A stretch of 64,000 nt of DNA from Hydrogenophaga pseudoflava NBRC 102511 (GCF_001592285.1 NZ_BCWQ01000006.1:1-64000), one strand, 5' to 3'. Shown: positions 28,025 to 41,273, counted from the first letter of the stretch. Numbers and translations are program-made. Notes: generated from the letters alone by a model not told the origin.

Positions 28025-28213
28025 TCAGCCGGCGGACGTGGGGCTCGCGTCTGAGCTGTCGCCGGCATCCGGCTTTTGGCCGGCGTCCTGCTCATCAGGG
28101 CTGCCGTCTCCGTGCGACTTGCGCTCGGCCTTGTTGCGCAGCTTTTCCTCTTTCTTCTGCTTCTTGGCGAGCTCGCGTTGGCGTTTTTCGTATCCGTAGT
28201 TGGGTGTGGCCAA
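28025..28213 (-). CDS. Small basic protein of unknown function
   Basis: A 62-residue protein starting MATPNYGYEKRQRE. It has a Lys/Glu-rich, probably helical N-terminal half and an acidic, disordered Asp/Ser/Pro tail. The start codon is TTG (28211-28213) and no other start exists in frame. I recall similar short proteins in other betaproteobacteria with the same opening, which supports it as real, but no function is known. It converges with mnmH (4-bp gap between stops). Confidence 0.6.
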   Translation of the reverse strand: MATPNYGYEKRQRELAKKQKKEEKLRNKAERKSHGDGSPDEQDAGQKPDAGDSSDASPTSAG

Positions 28214-28246
28214 GGGGGTGTTTCCGAGGTTGAGGTGGTGAATTGG

Positions 28247-29437
28247 TCAGGTGTGTAGGGCCGCAAGGGCTTGGGCCAGGTCAGCCCTGAGATCATCGGC
28301 GCTTTCCAGGCCGATGGCAAACCGCACCAGCCCACCTTTGTGCGCCCAGGGCCGGGTGCGGATCGCCGGCACGTTGTACGGCGCGCAGAGACTGATCGGT
28401 CCCGCCCAGCTCCAGCCTGGCCTGAACAGCCGCAGACGGTCACAGAAGGCGTCGATCTGGGACTGGGAGAAGCGCTCGTCGAACACGGCGCTGAACAGAC
28501 AGGCCGCCGCAGTCGCTTCGCGTGCCCATGCTTCATGCCCCGGAGAGCCCGCCAGCGCCGGATGCAGAACACGCACGACGCCCGGCTGGTCCTGCATCCA
28601 GGTGGCCAGCGCCCTTGTGGTCGCATCCTGCGCCTGGTAGCGCAAGGGCATGGAGGCCAGGCCCCGCAGCACCAGCTCGGTGTCGTTGCCGCTGACACCC
28701 AGACCCAGACGCATGTGACACATCAGTAGCTGGTGGTGCAGTGCGTGGTCGCGCGTCACCACGGAGCCCATCAGCACATCGGCGCCCCCGCTGGGGTACT
28801 TGGTCAGCGCCTGCATCGAGATGTCGACCCCCAGGTCGAACGGGCGAAAGGCGATGCCGGCGCCCCAGGTGTTGTCCAGCGCGGTCAGGATGCGGCGTTC
28901 GGGCGCTCTGCCGTCGTTCGCCTGACGCACCGCCGCCACCAGCGCGGGAATGTCCGGAAACTCCAGCGTGATCGAACCCGGTGCCTCGATCCACACCAGG
29001 CGCGTGGCGGGTGACAGACGGCTGGCCAGATCCGCAGGATCCAGCGGGTCGTAGTAGCGGTGGGTGATGCCCCAGTGCGCGAGCTCACCAGCTGCGAACG
29101 CCTTGCCCGGACCATAGGCGTTGTCGGGCAGCAGCACCTCATCGCCCTGGCGCAGGAAGCTCATGTCGACCAAAGTCAGCGCCGACAGGCCGCTGGGCGC
29201 CAGCACGCAATACTGCCCACCCTCGATGGTGGCGATGCGCTCTTCCAGCGTGAAGGTGGTCGGCGTGCCATGCAGGCCGTAGGTGTAGCCGCTCTTGTCG
29301 GCCCACTCCTGCGTGCGAAGGGCCTGCACGTCCTTGAACAGGACGGTGGACGCCTTGTGCACGCCGGGCGCAACGGCGTCAAAGCCCTCGGGAGGGCGGT
29401 ATGGATGATGGATCAGTCGGGTGGACAGGTCTGACAT
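28247..29437 (-). CDS. metC: Cystathionine beta-lyase
   Basis: A 396-residue PLP enzyme of the Cys/Met metabolism family. The cofactor Lys is in ALTKYPSGGAD (about residue 212). The N-terminal phosphate-binding region is typical (YTYGLHGTPTT, EGGQYCVLAPSG). It cleaves cystathionine to homocysteine, pyruvate and ammonia in methionine synthesis; other gamma-family activities cannot be excluded from sequence alone. I chose the ATG at 29435-29437, six codons inside a longer frame. It follows the phosphoribosyltransferase gene by 5 bp, so it is co-transcribed. Confidence 0.85.
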   Translation of the reverse strand: MSDLSTRLIHHPYRPPEGFDAVAPGVHKASTVLFKDVQALRTQEWADKSGYTYGLHGTPTTFTLEERIATIEGGQYCVLAPSGLSALTLVDMSFLRQGDEVLLPDNAYGPGKAFAAGELAHWGITHRYYDPLDPADLASRLSPATRLVWIEAPGSITLEFPDIPALVAAVRQANDGRAPERRILTALDNTWGAGIAFRPFDLGVDISMQALTKYPSGGADVLMGSVVTRDHALHHQLLMCHMRLGLGVSGNDTELVLRGLASMPLRYQAQDATTRALATWMQDQPGVVRVLHPALAGSPGHEAWAREATAAACLFSAVFDERFSQSQIDAFCDRLRLFRPGWSWAGPISLCAPYNVPAIRTRPWAHKGGLVRFAIGLESADDLRADLAQALAALHT

Positions 29438-29442
29438 TGAGT

Positions 29443-29967
29443 TCAGAGCTTCCACTTTTCGAGCAACTGCGCCGGCCGCATGCTGTCGTAGCTCTCGAAG
29501 GGTTGATGGATCCAGGGGTTGGTCGGCAGGAACTCGACCGAGTAGTCGGGCGTGAACACCGACACCGCCTTGGTCCAGATCACGGCGCTGCGCAGTTCGC
29601 TGATCGGCTTGTAGTGATTCTTGAGGGTGTCGATCACGGCCCTGAGCGTGTGGCCGGAGTCGGCCAGGTCATCGACCAGCAGCACCTTGCCGGCAATCTC
29701 GCCTCTGGGCGTGGTGATGTAGCGAGCGATGTCGAGGTTGCCCTGCTCGGTCCCGGCGTTGGCGCGGTAGGAACTGGTGGACATGATCGCCAGCGGCACG
29801 TCAAAGATGCGCGACAGGATGTCCCCGGGCCGCATGCCACCGCGCGCAAGGCACAGAATGGTGTCGAACTCCCATCCGGACTGGTAGACCTTGAGCGCCA
29901 GCTTCTCGATCAGGTTGTGGTATTCGTCGTACGAGACGTAGAGGTGTTTGCCGTCTTCGGTCAGCAT
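29443..29967 (-). CDS. Phosphoribosyltransferase (purine/xanthine type)
   Basis: A 174-residue type I phosphoribosyltransferase. The PRPP loop is in VLLVDDLADSGHTL, with the catalytic flexible-loop region before it. Starting at the ATG at 29967 is supported by GGAAGA 5 nt upstream; an alternative start 42 bp further out lacks one. It lies downstream of purA, which fits a purine-salvage role (xanthine/guanine/hypoxanthine type). The exact base is not clear from sequence. Confidence 0.8.
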   Translation of the reverse strand: MLTEDGKHLYVSYDEYHNLIEKLALKVYQSGWEFDTILCLARGGMRPGDILSRIFDVPLAIMSTSSYRANAGTEQGNLDIARYITTPRGEIAGKVLLVDDLADSGHTLRAVIDTLKNHYKPISELRSAVIWTKAVSVFTPDYSVEFLPTNPWIHQPFESYDSMRPAQLLEKWKL

Positions 29968-30023
29968 GCGTGTCTTCCGTTCGTGGTCGCGGGTGGATTC
30001 ATTCTGCACCAGAGCAACGAGGC

Positions 30024-32598
<2,575 letters not shown>

Positions 32599-32666
32599 GT
32601 GAAATGAAGGGGGCTGTTAAAAACGTGATTTTACCGGGAGCTGCGCCCCGGTTTGGCTGTTGCTGC

Positions 32667-32864
32667 TCAGGCGACCCACCACCAGAGCGTCAGGCCGCAG
32701 AGAAGGCAGATCAGACCGAAAAAACGGATCTGGCCATCGCGCATGCGCAGCATTTCGGAAAACACGCGGCGCCAGACTCTGGGCGCCACAAAGGGCATGA
32801 GCCCTTCGAAGATGAGGACCAGCGCCAGCGTGGGCCAGAACAGGTCGTAAAGCGCTGTCGTCAC
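32667..32864 (-). CDS. DUF2065 small inner-membrane protein (YjeT-like)
   Basis: A 65-residue protein with two transmembrane helices separated by a basic loop (APRVWRRVF). It matches DUF2065, which is commonly encoded directly after hflC. Its GTG start abuts the hflC stop, so it is translationally coupled. The function is unknown. Confidence 0.85.
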   Translation of the reverse strand: MTTALYDLFWPTLALVLIFEGLMPFVAPRVWRRVFSEMLRMRDGQIRFFGLICLLCGLTLWWWVA

Positions 32865-33749
32865 TCAGCGGGCTGCCGGAGCGCCGCGCATGGCCTTGAA
32901 GAACTCCGAAGACGGGTCCAGCACCATCACATCCGACTTACCGGTGAAGCTGGCCTTGTACGCTTCCAGGCTGCGATAGAACTGAGCGAACGCCGGGTCT
33001 TTGCCAAACGCCTCACCATACAGCGCAGCGGCCTTGGCATCGCCCTCGCCTTTCACCGCCTGCGCCTGCTTATAGGCATCGGCCAGAATCACCTCGCGCT
33101 GGCGGTCGGCATCGGCGCGAATCTTCTCTCCCTCGGCAAAGCCGGTGGAACGCAGTTCATTGGCCACCCGTTTGCGCTCGGTTTCCATGCGCTGATAGAC
33201 CGATGCCGTGATGCTCTCTGCATAGTCCACGCGCGTGATGCGCACATCGACCACATCCATGCCCCAGGGCTTTTCAGCACCGGCCACTGCGCGCAGCACC
33301 TCGCGCTTGACGTCCTCCATCAGCTCTTCGCGACGGCTGGACAGCAGTTCGTTGAGCGTGCGCTTGTTGACCTCTTGCTGGAAGGAGTTGCGCACCACCC
33401 GGTTCAGCTGCAGCGCGCCGGCGCTTTCATTCAGACCGACGTTGCGGATGTACTGCTGAGGCTCGCTGATGCGCCAGCGCACATACCAGTCGATCACCAC
33501 GCGCTGCTTTTCCGCCGTCAGCGTCGGCTCCGTATCGCTGCTCTCCAGTGTCAGCAGCCGCTTGTCTATGTAGGACACATTCTGGACCAGCGGAATCTTC
33601 CAGCCCAGCCCAGGCTCGGTCACGACCTTCTTGATTTCCCCCAGCTGAAACACCACGCCAAACTGGCGCTGGTCGACCACGAAGAACGTGGCGCTGAGAA
33701 ACGCCAGAGCCACCAGGAAAGAGGTGACGATAAATCCAAGCTTGTTCAT
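32865..33749 (-). CDS. hflC: Protease modulator HflC
   Basis: A 294-residue SPFH/band-7 protein with an N-terminal signal anchor (first ~25 residues). A periplasmic SPFH domain and a coiled-coil, Ala/Glu-rich C-terminal part follow. With HflK it forms the large membrane complex that surrounds and modulates the FtsH protease. It follows hflK by 26 bp in the classical hflX-hflK-hflC order. Confidence 0.95.
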   Translation of the reverse strand: MNKLGFIVTSFLVALAFLSATFFVVDQRQFGVVFQLGEIKKVVTEPGLGWKIPLVQNVSYIDKRLLTLESSDTEPTLTAEKQRVVIDWYVRWRISEPQQYIRNVGLNESAGALQLNRVVRNSFQQEVNKRTLNELLSSRREELMEDVKREVLRAVAGAEKPWGMDVVDVRITRVDYAESITASVYQRMETERKRVANELRSTGFAEGEKIRADADRQREVILADAYKQAQAVKGEGDAKAAALYGEAFGKDPAFAQFYRSLEAYKASFTGKSDVMVLDPSSEFFKAMRGAPAAR

Positions 33750-33775
33750 GTCTCGAAATCTCCGGACGTCTTGCT

Positions 33776-35128
33776 TCAGCGGCTCTCACGCTCGCGCGAG
33801 CGGGCATTGCTGCTGTTCGTGGTGGCAGGCGCCGGGACCTGCGAGCTGGTCACGGGAGGCGTCACCGCAGCAGATGCCGAAGGCGACTGAGTGACCTGCT
33901 GCATCAACTTGTCCAGCGGCAGATACAACAGGTTCGAGCCAGCCTTGCTGTCGACCATCACCTTGGTGACGTTCGAATAAATGTCGGACATGGCGTCCAA
34001 GTACATGCGGTCGCGGGTCACCTGTGGCGCCTTCTGGTATTCGGTCAGCACCGCACGGAAACGCTGGGCATCACCATCGGCCTGGCCGACGATGCGCGCG
34101 CGGTAACCCTCCGCCTCGGCAGCCAGGCGAGAGGCCGCGCCGCGCGCCCTCGGCACCACGTCGTTGGCATAGGCCTGGGCCTCGTTTTTGGCGCGGTCGC
34201 GCTCCTGACTGGCCTTGAGCACGTCGTCAAACGCCGCCTGCACCTGCTCGGGCGGCCGCACATGCGTCAGGTTGACGCCTTCGACCACAACGCCCACCTT
34301 GTAGCGATCCAGGATGGTCTGCATCAGCGCCCGCACCCTCGGAGCGATCTGGTCGCGCTCCTCCACCAGGGCGGCATCCATCTTCATCTTGCCGACCACC
34401 TCGCGAACCGCGGTTTCGGCAGCCTTCACCACAGCAGACTCAGGATCGCGACTTTCGAACAGGTAAGCCCGGGCATCGCTGAGGCGGAACTGCACGACCA
34501 GCTTGATGTCGACGATGTTCTCGTCTGCGGTCAGCATGGACGACTCACGCAGCCCGGTGGCGGGCACGATGGCGTCACGCCCCACGTCCACCGAACGCAA
34601 CTGGGTCACCGCCACAGTCTCATGGCGCTCGATCGGGTACGGCATGCGCCAGCTGATACCTGCCCCCACCGTGTTGCTGTACTTGCCGAAACGCGTGATG
34701 ACCGCCTGTTGGCCTTCCTGCACGATGAAGAAGCCCGTCCCCAGCCATATCAGCAGCGCCACCAGACCGATCAGGCCAGCACCGATACCCGCCGATTTGG
34801 GGCTGGGGTTGAAGCCCGGTGTGCCTCCACCATTGCCACCGCGATTCCCGCCGCCTTTTCCACCCAGCAAACCACCCAGCTTGCGGTTGAAGTCGCGCCA
34901 CAGTTCGTCCAGGTCCGGCGGCCCCTGGTTGGGACCTTGGGGACGCTGCCCCCGGGGCTGAAGGTCGTCTTTTTCACCCGGTTTGGGGTCGGAGTCGCCG
35001 CGCTGGGGCTCTTCGCCTCTCCCCCAGCGGGGGTCGTTCAGGTTGAACACACCCAGCAGCCTCGCCCGCCAACCCGGACGGACCCCGGCACCAGGACCGC
35101 CGGAGAGGGATTCCATATTCACATTCAT
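33776..35128 (-). CDS. hflK: FtsH protease activity modulator HflK
   Basis: A 450-residue SPFH protein. A cytoplasmic Gly/Asn/Pro-rich low-complexity tail (about 1-115) precedes one transmembrane helix (about 115-138). The periplasmic SPFH domain and a Ser/Thr-rich C-terminus follow. It forms hetero-oligomers with HflC around FtsH. An internal ATG at codon 5 is an alternative start. Confidence 0.94.
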   Translation of the reverse strand: MNVNMESLSGGPGAGVRPGWRARLLGVFNLNDPRWGRGEEPQRGDSDPKPGEKDDLQPRGQRPQGPNQGPPDLDELWRDFNRKLGGLLGGKGGGNRGGNGGGTPGFNPSPKSAGIGAGLIGLVALLIWLGTGFFIVQEGQQAVITRFGKYSNTVGAGISWRMPYPIERHETVAVTQLRSVDVGRDAIVPATGLRESSMLTADENIVDIKLVVQFRLSDARAYLFESRDPESAVVKAAETAVREVVGKMKMDAALVEERDQIAPRVRALMQTILDRYKVGVVVEGVNLTHVRPPEQVQAAFDDVLKASQERDRAKNEAQAYANDVVPRARGAASRLAAEAEGYRARIVGQADGDAQRFRAVLTEYQKAPQVTRDRMYLDAMSDIYSNVTKVMVDSKAGSNLLYLPLDKLMQQVTQSPSASAAVTPPVTSSQVPAPATTNSSNARSRERESR

Positions 35129-35172
35129 GGATGGTCAACTCTTGTTTCGGATCAAAACCACATTGTGCCCAA

Positions 35173-36351
35173 TCAGGGCGCCGGATCATCGGAGGGGGCA
35201 TCTTCCCCAGATGGCTCACCGCCAGCGACACGCTCCAGCACGATCGACGCCAGCAAGGCCCTCAACTCTGGCAGGCCGGTGCCCGCCAGCGCACTTACGA
35301 AGATACGAGGCACGCTTTGGCCGTCGAGTTCCATGGCGTCCTGCAGCACACGGGGTGCACTGGCTGGATCCATGGCGTCAAGCTTGTTGAAGACCAGTAT
35401 CTGTGGCACCTGGTTCGCCCCGATCTCCTGCAGGACACCCTGCACCGACGCGATCTGTTCCAGGTGCGATGGGTTGGATGCATCGACCACATGCAGCAAC
35501 AGATCGGCGTCGGCCGCTTCCTGCAGCGTTGCAGCAAACGCATCCACCAGTCCGTGCGGCAGGTCGCGAATGAACCCCACCGTGTCCGATAGCGACACCG
35601 ACCGCCCCGCCTCACCGAGATACAGTTGCCGGGTGGTGGTGTCCAGCGTGGCGAACAGCTGGTCGGCGGCATAAGCGCGCGCCTTCACCAGCGCATTGAA
35701 CAGCGAAGACTTGCCAGCGTTGGTGTAGCCCACCAGTGAAATCGCAAACGCATCGCGCCGCTCCCGCTGCCGGCGCTGGGTCGCGCGCTGCTTCTTGACT
35801 TTCTCCAGCCGGTCCTTGGTCCGCTTGATGGCCTCGGCGATCATCCGGCGGTCCAGTTCGATCTGCGTCTCACCCGGACCACCGCGCATGCCAATCCCCC
35901 CGCTCTGGCGTTCCAGGTGGGTCCAGCGCCGGACCAGACGTGTCGAGAGGTACTGAAGGCGCGCCAACTCCACCTGGAGCTTGCCTTCGTGGCTGCGGGC
36001 GCGCTGCGCAAAAATCTGAAGGATCAGCAGGGTCCGGTCATTGACCGGTAAACCCAGCGCACGCTCGAGGTTGCGCTGCTGGGCCGGGCTCAGGGCCTGG
36101 TCGAACAGCACCTCGCTGGCACCAGTGGCCTGCGCCAGCATCCTGATTTCTTCCGCTTTGCCCGAACCGACAAACAACGCAGGATCGGGTGCCTTGCGCT
36201 TGCAGGTGACGCGATCAGCCACAGCAAAACCGGCCGTCTTCGCCAACAGGCCAAGTTCTTCGAGCGAGTGATCGAAATGGGGTAGACCGAAGTCCACCCC
36301 CACAAGAACAACCGACGGATGCGCCGGTGCGGAGGTACCTGAGGGGATCAA
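35173..36351 (-). CDS. hflX: Ribosome-associated GTPase HflX
   Basis: A 392-residue GTPase that splits or rescues stalled ribosomes. It has an N-terminal HflX domain, a helical linker with [13 protein letters not shown], and a G domain (G1 GYTNAGKS, G3 DTVGF, G4 FNKLD). The start is TTG overlapping the hfq stop as TTGA, so translation is coupled to hfq. The C-terminal tail is acidic. Confidence 0.94.
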   Translation of the reverse strand: MIPSGTSAPAHPSVVLVGVDFGLPHFDHSLEELGLLAKTAGFAVADRVTCKRKAPDPALFVGSGKAEEIRMLAQATGASEVLFDQALSPAQQRNLERALGLPVNDRTLLILQIFAQRARSHEGKLQVELARLQYLSTRLVRRWTHLERQSGGIGMRGGPGETQIELDRRMIAEAIKRTKDRLEKVKKQRATQRRQRERRDAFAISLVGYTNAGKSSLFNALVKARAYAADQLFATLDTTTRQLYLGEAGRSVSLSDTVGFIRDLPHGLVDAFAATLQEAADADLLLHVVDASNPSHLEQIASVQGVLQEIGANQVPQILVFNKLDAMDPASAPRVLQDAMELDGQSVPRIFVSALAGTGLPELRALLASIVLERVAGGEPSGEDAPSDDPAP

Positions 36352-36599
36352 GAGCCGGAAGATTCGTCCGCACCGACGGCGGAGAACTGGACCGGGCGAC
36401 CCGGAACGATGGTGGAGATCGCGTGCTTGTACACCATCTGGGTCACAGTGTTGCGAAGCAGAACGACGTATTGGTCAAACGATTCAATCTGGCCCTGCAG
36501 TTTGATCCCGTTCACCAGGTAGATGGAAACGGGCACATGCTCCCGACGCAACTGGTTCAGAAAGGGGTCTTGCAAGAGCTGGCCTTTGTTATTGCTCAC
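36348..36599 (-). CDS. hfq: RNA chaperone Hfq
   Basis: An 83-residue Sm-like RNA chaperone that forms hexamers and pairs small RNAs with mRNAs. The Sm1 and Sm2 motifs are fully conserved ([16 protein letters not shown], then [10 protein letters not shown]). The real start is the GTG at 36597-36599 ([11 protein letters not shown]), preceded by ACGGAG; a longer ATG frame upstream is not supported by the family. It has a short C-terminal tail with Asp, Glu and Ser. Confidence 0.97.
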   Translation of the reverse strand: MSNNKGQLLQDPFLNQLRREHVPVSIYLVNGIKLQGQIESFDQYVVLLRNTVTQMVYKHAISTIVPGRPVQFSAVGADESSGS

Positions 36600-36685
36600 G
36601 ATATGCTCCGTGTTCAAAAATGAAGTGGATAAGGGAACGCACCATACCACACCGATGGCGAGCGCAGGAAGGCGCCCGCGCGGAC

Positions 36686-38020
36686 CTATTCCTTATAGGG
36701 ATTGTCGGAGGTCTTGAACTCGATCCGCAGGGGCGTTCCGACCAGATCGAACGCCTTGCGGAAACGGCCTTCCAGAAAACGCTTGTAGGCGTCAGGCACG
36801 TGTTCCAGCGAGTTGCCGTGGATCACGATCACCGGCGGGTTCATGCCGCCCTGGTGGGCGTAGCGCATTTTAGGCCGGTACATGCCTACCTTCTGAGGCG
36901 CCTGAAAGGCAACCGCCTCCTGCAGCAGGCGGGTCAGCATGGGCGTTGGCATCTTGCGCATGGCGGAGGCCTGAGCCTGCACGATGGATTTCCAGACCGG
37001 ACCAAGCCCCTGGCGCTTTCGCGCCGAGATCAGGTGCAGAGACGCAAATTTAAGGAACGCCAGCCGCGTTTCAATTTGCCGTTCGATTTGTTCGCGCTGG
37101 TAGCTGTCCACCGCATCCCATTTGTTGATCGCGAGCACCACCGCACGCCCGCTTTCGAGGATGTACCCGGCAATGTGGGCATCCTGATCGGTCACCCCCT
37201 GCGTGGCGTCTAGAAGCAGCAGCACCACATGGGCGCTTTCGATGGCCTGCAAGGTCTTGACGACGGAGAACTTCTCGATCGCCTCAAACACTTTGCCCTT
37301 GCGGCGCAGCCCCGCGGTATCGATCAGTTCGAACTTCTTCCCATCGCGCTCGAACGGAACGGAAATCGCATCGCGCGTGGTTCCCGGAAGATCGAAAGCC
37401 ACAAGACGCTCTTCGCCCAGCCAGACATTGATCAGGGTCGACTTGCCGACATTGGGCCGCCCGGCCACCGCCAGCCGGATCACCCCCTCCACCGGTTCTG
37501 CAGCCTCCTCGTCGTCCTCCGAAAACCCCTGGATGGCATCCAACGCCTTTTCCAGCATTCCTCGTACACCCTGCCCGTGAGCACTCGACACTGGCAGCAC
37601 CTCACCCAGCCCGAGCTCGAAGAACTCGGCCAGCTGCACGCCCTGCGTCATGCCTTCGGCCTTGTTTGCAACCAGAATGGTGGGCTTGCCCAGGCGGCGC
37701 AGGTACTGTGCGATGTCATGATCCTGCGCGCTCAGTCCGGCGCGCGCGTCGACCACGAACAGCACCACGTCGGACTCTGCCACCGCTTGCCGCGTCTGCT
37801 TGGCCATCTCGCGGTAGATGCCCTCGCTGGCTTCGGGCTCGAAACCTCCGGTATCGATCACGATGTACTCGCGCTTGCCCAGATGCCCGTTGCCGTAGTG
37901 GCGGTCGCGTGTCAGCCCCGCAAAGTCGGCCACGATGGCGTCGCGGGTACCGGTCAACCGGTTGAACAGGGTGGATTTGCCGACATTGGGCCGCCCCACC
38001 AGGGCGATCACGGGTTTCAC
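36686..38020 (-). CDS. der: Ribosome biogenesis GTPase Der (EngA)
   Basis: A 444-residue tandem GTPase needed for 50S assembly. Two complete G domains are present (first [12 protein letters not shown] near residue 8, second [12 protein letters not shown] near residue 186), and a C-terminal KH-like domain ends in KTSDNPYKE. The start is GTG at 38018-38020. It belongs to the bamB-der-hfq stretch common in proteobacteria. Confidence 0.97.
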   Translation of the reverse strand: MKPVIALVGRPNVGKSTLFNRLTGTRDAIVADFAGLTRDRHYGNGHLGKREYIVIDTGGFEPEASEGIYREMAKQTRQAVAESDVVLFVVDARAGLSAQDHDIAQYLRRLGKPTILVANKAEGMTQGVQLAEFFELGLGEVLPVSSAHGQGVRGMLEKALDAIQGFSEDDEEAAEPVEGVIRLAVAGRPNVGKSTLINVWLGEERLVAFDLPGTTRDAISVPFERDGKKFELIDTAGLRRKGKVFEAIEKFSVVKTLQAIESAHVVLLLLDATQGVTDQDAHIAGYILESGRAVVLAINKWDAVDSYQREQIERQIETRLAFLKFASLHLISARKRQGLGPVWKSIVQAQASAMRKMPTPMLTRLLQEAVAFQAPQKVGMYRPKMRYAHQGGMNPPVIVIHGNSLEHVPDAYKRFLEGRFRKAFDLVGTPLRIEFKTSDNPYKE

Positions 38021-38065
38021 GAACAGGTGCTTTCGATCAGCTCGCCCTGAGGGCGAATGGAAAAT

Positions 38066-39178
38066 TTACTGCGAGCGCCAGGCAAACACGCCGCCGTTGC
38101 GCGTCTGGACCACCAGCGCAGGACCAGACAGCACCGGCTGGGCAAGCACGGCCGACCCATCGGTGCTGAGACGGGTGAGCTCACTGCCATCCGCCGTCGA
38201 CAGCAGGTGCACCTGCCCGGACTGGTCTCCCAGCGCCAGCAGCCTGCCCAGAACCAGCGGGGCCGTCAGATCCCGGAACTTCAGTCGGTCCAGTTCCCAG
38301 ACCTTCTCACCACTGGCCCGTTGCCAGACCAGCACCCGACCATCCGTTTCGGTTCCCGCGACCCACTGCGCGTCGCCATGCACGCCCACCACACCTTGTG
38401 CTGCCTTGTTCCAGACGGAGCGACCGGTGTTTGTGTCCACGCAGGACACCGCCGAGTTGTACGCACGCGCACAGACGCTGGCACCCTGGCGACTCACAGG
38501 TCCGACGAGGTCCACGAGACGCTCAACCTCATTGGTACCGCGGGAGTTGGCAACCGGCACGTCCCACCGGGGCGTCCCGTTGTCAGGATTCAAACCCACC
38601 AGTCGACCTGACAGCCCGGCGACCAGGGTGTCTCCGACAGCCAGCAGGACCCCGCCCTGCCGCAGCACCAGAGGCTCGCCTGGTCGGGTCTGCGTCCACA
38701 ACTTCGCACCGGTACGGCCATCGAACGCCAGCACACTGCGGTCGGCCGTCAGAACAAACACCCGCTGGCCCGCGACCAGCGGTGACGTGTAAGAGGCTGC
38801 GGGAAGCTGCGCCCGCCAGAGCTCCCGCCCCTCCGCCATGGCCACGAGCTGGTGTCCCTGGGTCACCACGGCGGCCACATCCCCATCACTGCCAGCGCCC
38901 GTCGACAACGGCGTGTTGAGGTTCACTCTCCAGACGTCCCGACCGGATGTGGCATCGACCACCGCCACCGTGCCGGAACCACCCGCCAGGTAGACCCGCC
39001 CCTGATGGGCGAACGGCGCCAGCGTGAGTGCCGATGCACCGACCTGGGTGGACCAGATCAGCTGTGCCGATGCCCGGTTCGCTGGTGGCGGCAGCTCCGC
39101 AGGCTTGACCTTGGCCGGCCCCGATGAGCATGCCGCAAGCACCACCACAGCAGCTGCCGCCGCCAAGCGCTTCATCAT
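38066..39178 (-). CDS. bamB: Outer membrane protein assembly factor BamB
   Basis: A 370-residue lipoprotein with lipobox VLAAC in the first ~18 residues, followed by repeating beta-propeller blades (PQQ-like repeats such as GRTGAKLWTQ and ASGEKVWELD). It is a subunit of the BAM complex that inserts beta-barrels into the outer membrane. Two adjacent ATGs (39178 and 39175) are possible starts; the frame further upstream overlaps the YfgM gene and lacks a signal. Confidence 0.94.
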   Translation of the reverse strand: MMKRLAAAAAVVVLAACSSGPAKVKPAELPPPANRASAQLIWSTQVGASALTLAPFAHQGRVYLAGGSGTVAVVDATSGRDVWRVNLNTPLSTGAGSDGDVAAVVTQGHQLVAMAEGRELWRAQLPAASYTSPLVAGQRVFVLTADRSVLAFDGRTGAKLWTQTRPGEPLVLRQGGVLLAVGDTLVAGLSGRLVGLNPDNGTPRWDVPVANSRGTNEVERLVDLVGPVSRQGASVCARAYNSAVSCVDTNTGRSVWNKAAQGVVGVHGDAQWVAGTETDGRVLVWQRASGEKVWELDRLKFRDLTAPLVLGRLLALGDQSGQVHLLSTADGSELTRLSTDGSAVLAQPVLSGPALVVQTRNGGVFAWRSQ

Positions 39179-39204
39179 GAGGACAGAACCCCGGGCCACT
39201 GGCT

Positions 39205-39876
39205 TCACTGCGCCACCCCACTTGCCGGGGACGGCGCCACGTTCACGCCCAGCGCCGCCAGCTTGACCTGGACCAGCTGCCGATACTCGGTGCGCTCGTT
39301 CATGGCGTCCCACGCCTTCTGGTACTGGGTCTTGGCTTCGTCGGCCTTGCCCTGCACCATCAGCACATCGCCCCGGCGGTCGGCGGCGAGCGCTGCGTAG
39401 GCCTCGGGCATCGGCGCTTCCAGCACCTTCAGCGCTTCGTCGTAGGCTTGGGCCTGCAGGTGCACGCCAGCCAGCCGCAAACGGGCCACAGCCTTGTAGG
39501 AATCATCGGAGCCACTGTCGGCAACCCAGGACAAGGCCGCCTTCGCTCCGTCGGGCTTGCCGGCGTCGAACAGGCTCTGTGCCGCGAGCATCGCCCCCTG
39601 CGCCGCGAAACTGGTTCCGCCAAATTTGTCCTTCATGTCGGCCAGGGCACGCTCGATCTTCTCGGCGTCGCGCGCATCGGCGGCACGTTCAATTTCGTCG
39701 TACAGCGCCGCCGCCTTGATCGACTGGCTGCGCTGCCACCAGTTCCAGCCATTCCAGGCAGCGAACCCGCCGAGCACCACGATCAGTGCCCAGGTGATCA
39801 GATTGCCGTACTGCGCCCAGAAGTGCTTGAGCTGGTCGATCTGTTCCTGCTCTTCGAGGTCTAAATGAGTGGCCAT
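39205..39876 (-). CDS. YfgM family tetratricopeptide protein (SecYEG ancillary)
   Basis: A 223-residue protein with a short cytoplasmic N-terminus, one transmembrane helix at about 24-43 and a periplasmic TPR-like domain. YfgM proteins associate with PpiD at the Sec translocon and hand over periplasmic proteins. The position between hisS and bamB is the conserved hisS-yfgM-bamB-der order. The last codons extend 27 bp ahead of the bamB start. Confidence 0.9.
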   Translation of the reverse strand: MATHLDLEEQEQIDQLKHFWAQYGNLITWALIVVLGGFAAWNGWNWWQRSQSIKAAALYDEIERAADARDAEKIERALADMKDKFGGTSFAAQGAMLAAQSLFDAGKPDGAKAALSWVADSGSDDSYKAVARLRLAGVHLQAQAYDEALKVLEAPMPEAYAALAADRRGDVLMVQGKADEAKTQYQKAWDAMNERTEYRQLVQVKLAALGVNVAPSPASGVAQ

Positions 39877-39936
39877 GGCTGTTGTTTGGTTGAAGTCGTC
39901 GGATTGTAGGTGGTGGGGTGGCGTGCCAGACGCGTG

Positions 39937-41232
39937 TCAGAAGCCGCGCAGTCCCACCCCCCAGGCGGCAACTTCCGCCAGCGGCTGCAGTTGCTGCCCG
40001 GTGTCGGCGGCCCGGTCGCCACGCAGGGGTTTGACCGCCACCATGCCCTGCTCCAGCTCCTGGGCGCCGAACACCAGTGCATAGCGCGCGCCGCTCGCAT
40101 CGGCCTTCTTGAACTGGGACTTCATGCTGCCCATGCCCTCGGCGCCACCGGCGTGCATCGCGACCGACACGCCCTGGGCGCGCAGCTGGCGGAGCAGCGG
40201 CATCGCGACCGACAGGGCAGAAACGTCCGGAATCACCGCGTAGGCATCCGGCGCCACAGGCTCGGGCAGCCGCCCCTGCTCCTTCAGCAGTTCGAGAATG
40301 CGTTCCATGCCCAGCGCCCAACCGACGGCAGGCGCCGGTTTGCCACCTATCTGCTCGAACAGCCCGTCGTAGCGTCCGCCGGCACACACCGTGCCCTGCG
40401 AGCCGAGCTGGGTGGTCACGAACTCAAACACCGAGAGGTTGTAGTAGTCCATGCCGCGCACCAGGCGCGGGTTGATCCGGTAGGCGATGCCCTGGGCATC
40501 CAGCAGCGCCCGAAGGCGGTTGAAATGCTCCAGCGACTCGGCGCCCAGAAAAGCCATGAGGTGCGGAGCCCCGTTCACCATGGCCTGCATGGACGGGTTT
40601 TTGGTGTCCAGGATGCGCAGCGGATTGCTGTGCAGGCGGCGGCGCGCATCCTCGTCGAGCAGGTCGGCGTGTTCTTCCAGGTAGCTGATAAGCGCCTGCC
40701 GGTGGGCCAGGCGTTCGGCCGGCTGCCCGAGGCTGTTGATCTCCAGCTCGATGCCCTCCAGGCCCAGCTCAGCCCACAGGTCGCAGGCCATCACGATCAG
40801 TTCCACGTCCACATCGGGCCCGGCAAACCCGAGCGCTTCGGCGCCAAACTGGTGGAACTGGCGGTAACGACCGCGCTGCGGGCGCTCGTGGCGGAACATG
40901 GGCCCCATGTAGTAGAGGCGCTTGCCACCGTCGTAGAGCATCGAGTGCTCGACCGCGGCGCGCACCACCCCCGCCGTGTTCTCCGGGCGCAGGGTCAGCT
41001 GCTCACCGTTGAGGCGGTCTTCGAAGGAGTACATCTCCTTCTCGACGATGTCGGTCACTTCCCCCAGACCCCGGATGAACAGGGCGGTCGGTTCCACGAT
41101 GGGGGTGCGCACGTTGCGGTAGCCGTAGCGGCGCATCAGCGACCGCAGCGTGTCTTCCAGCCACTCCCAGTGCGCGGACACGGGAGGTGCAATGTCGTTC
41201 ATGCCTTTGACGGCGCTCAGTTTCTCTGCCAT
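39937..41232 (-). CDS. hisS: Histidyl-tRNA synthetase
   Basis: A 431-residue class II synthetase. Motif 2 includes [19 protein letters not shown], the histidine-specific motif is [14 protein letters not shown], and the C-terminal anticodon-binding domain is complete. It differs clearly from the HisZ paralogue in this window by having the C-terminal domain. It starts 41 bp after ispG. Confidence 0.97.
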   Translation of the reverse strand: MAEKLSAVKGMNDIAPPVSAHWEWLEDTLRSLMRRYGYRNVRTPIVEPTALFIRGLGEVTDIVEKEMYSFEDRLNGEQLTLRPENTAGVVRAAVEHSMLYDGGKRLYYMGPMFRHERPQRGRYRQFHQFGAEALGFAGPDVDVELIVMACDLWAELGLEGIELEINSLGQPAERLAHRQALISYLEEHADLLDEDARRRLHSNPLRILDTKNPSMQAMVNGAPHLMAFLGAESLEHFNRLRALLDAQGIAYRINPRLVRGMDYYNLSVFEFVTTQLGSQGTVCAGGRYDGLFEQIGGKPAPAVGWALGMERILELLKEQGRLPEPVAPDAYAVIPDVSALSVAMPLLRQLRAQGVSVAMHAGGAEGMGSMKSQFKKADASGARYALVFGAQELEQGMVAVKPLRGDRAADTGQQLQPLAEVAAWGVGLRGF

Positions 41233-41273
41233 GGATCTCTCAGCAATGTGGGGCGGCGGGTGCCGCCATCGGC

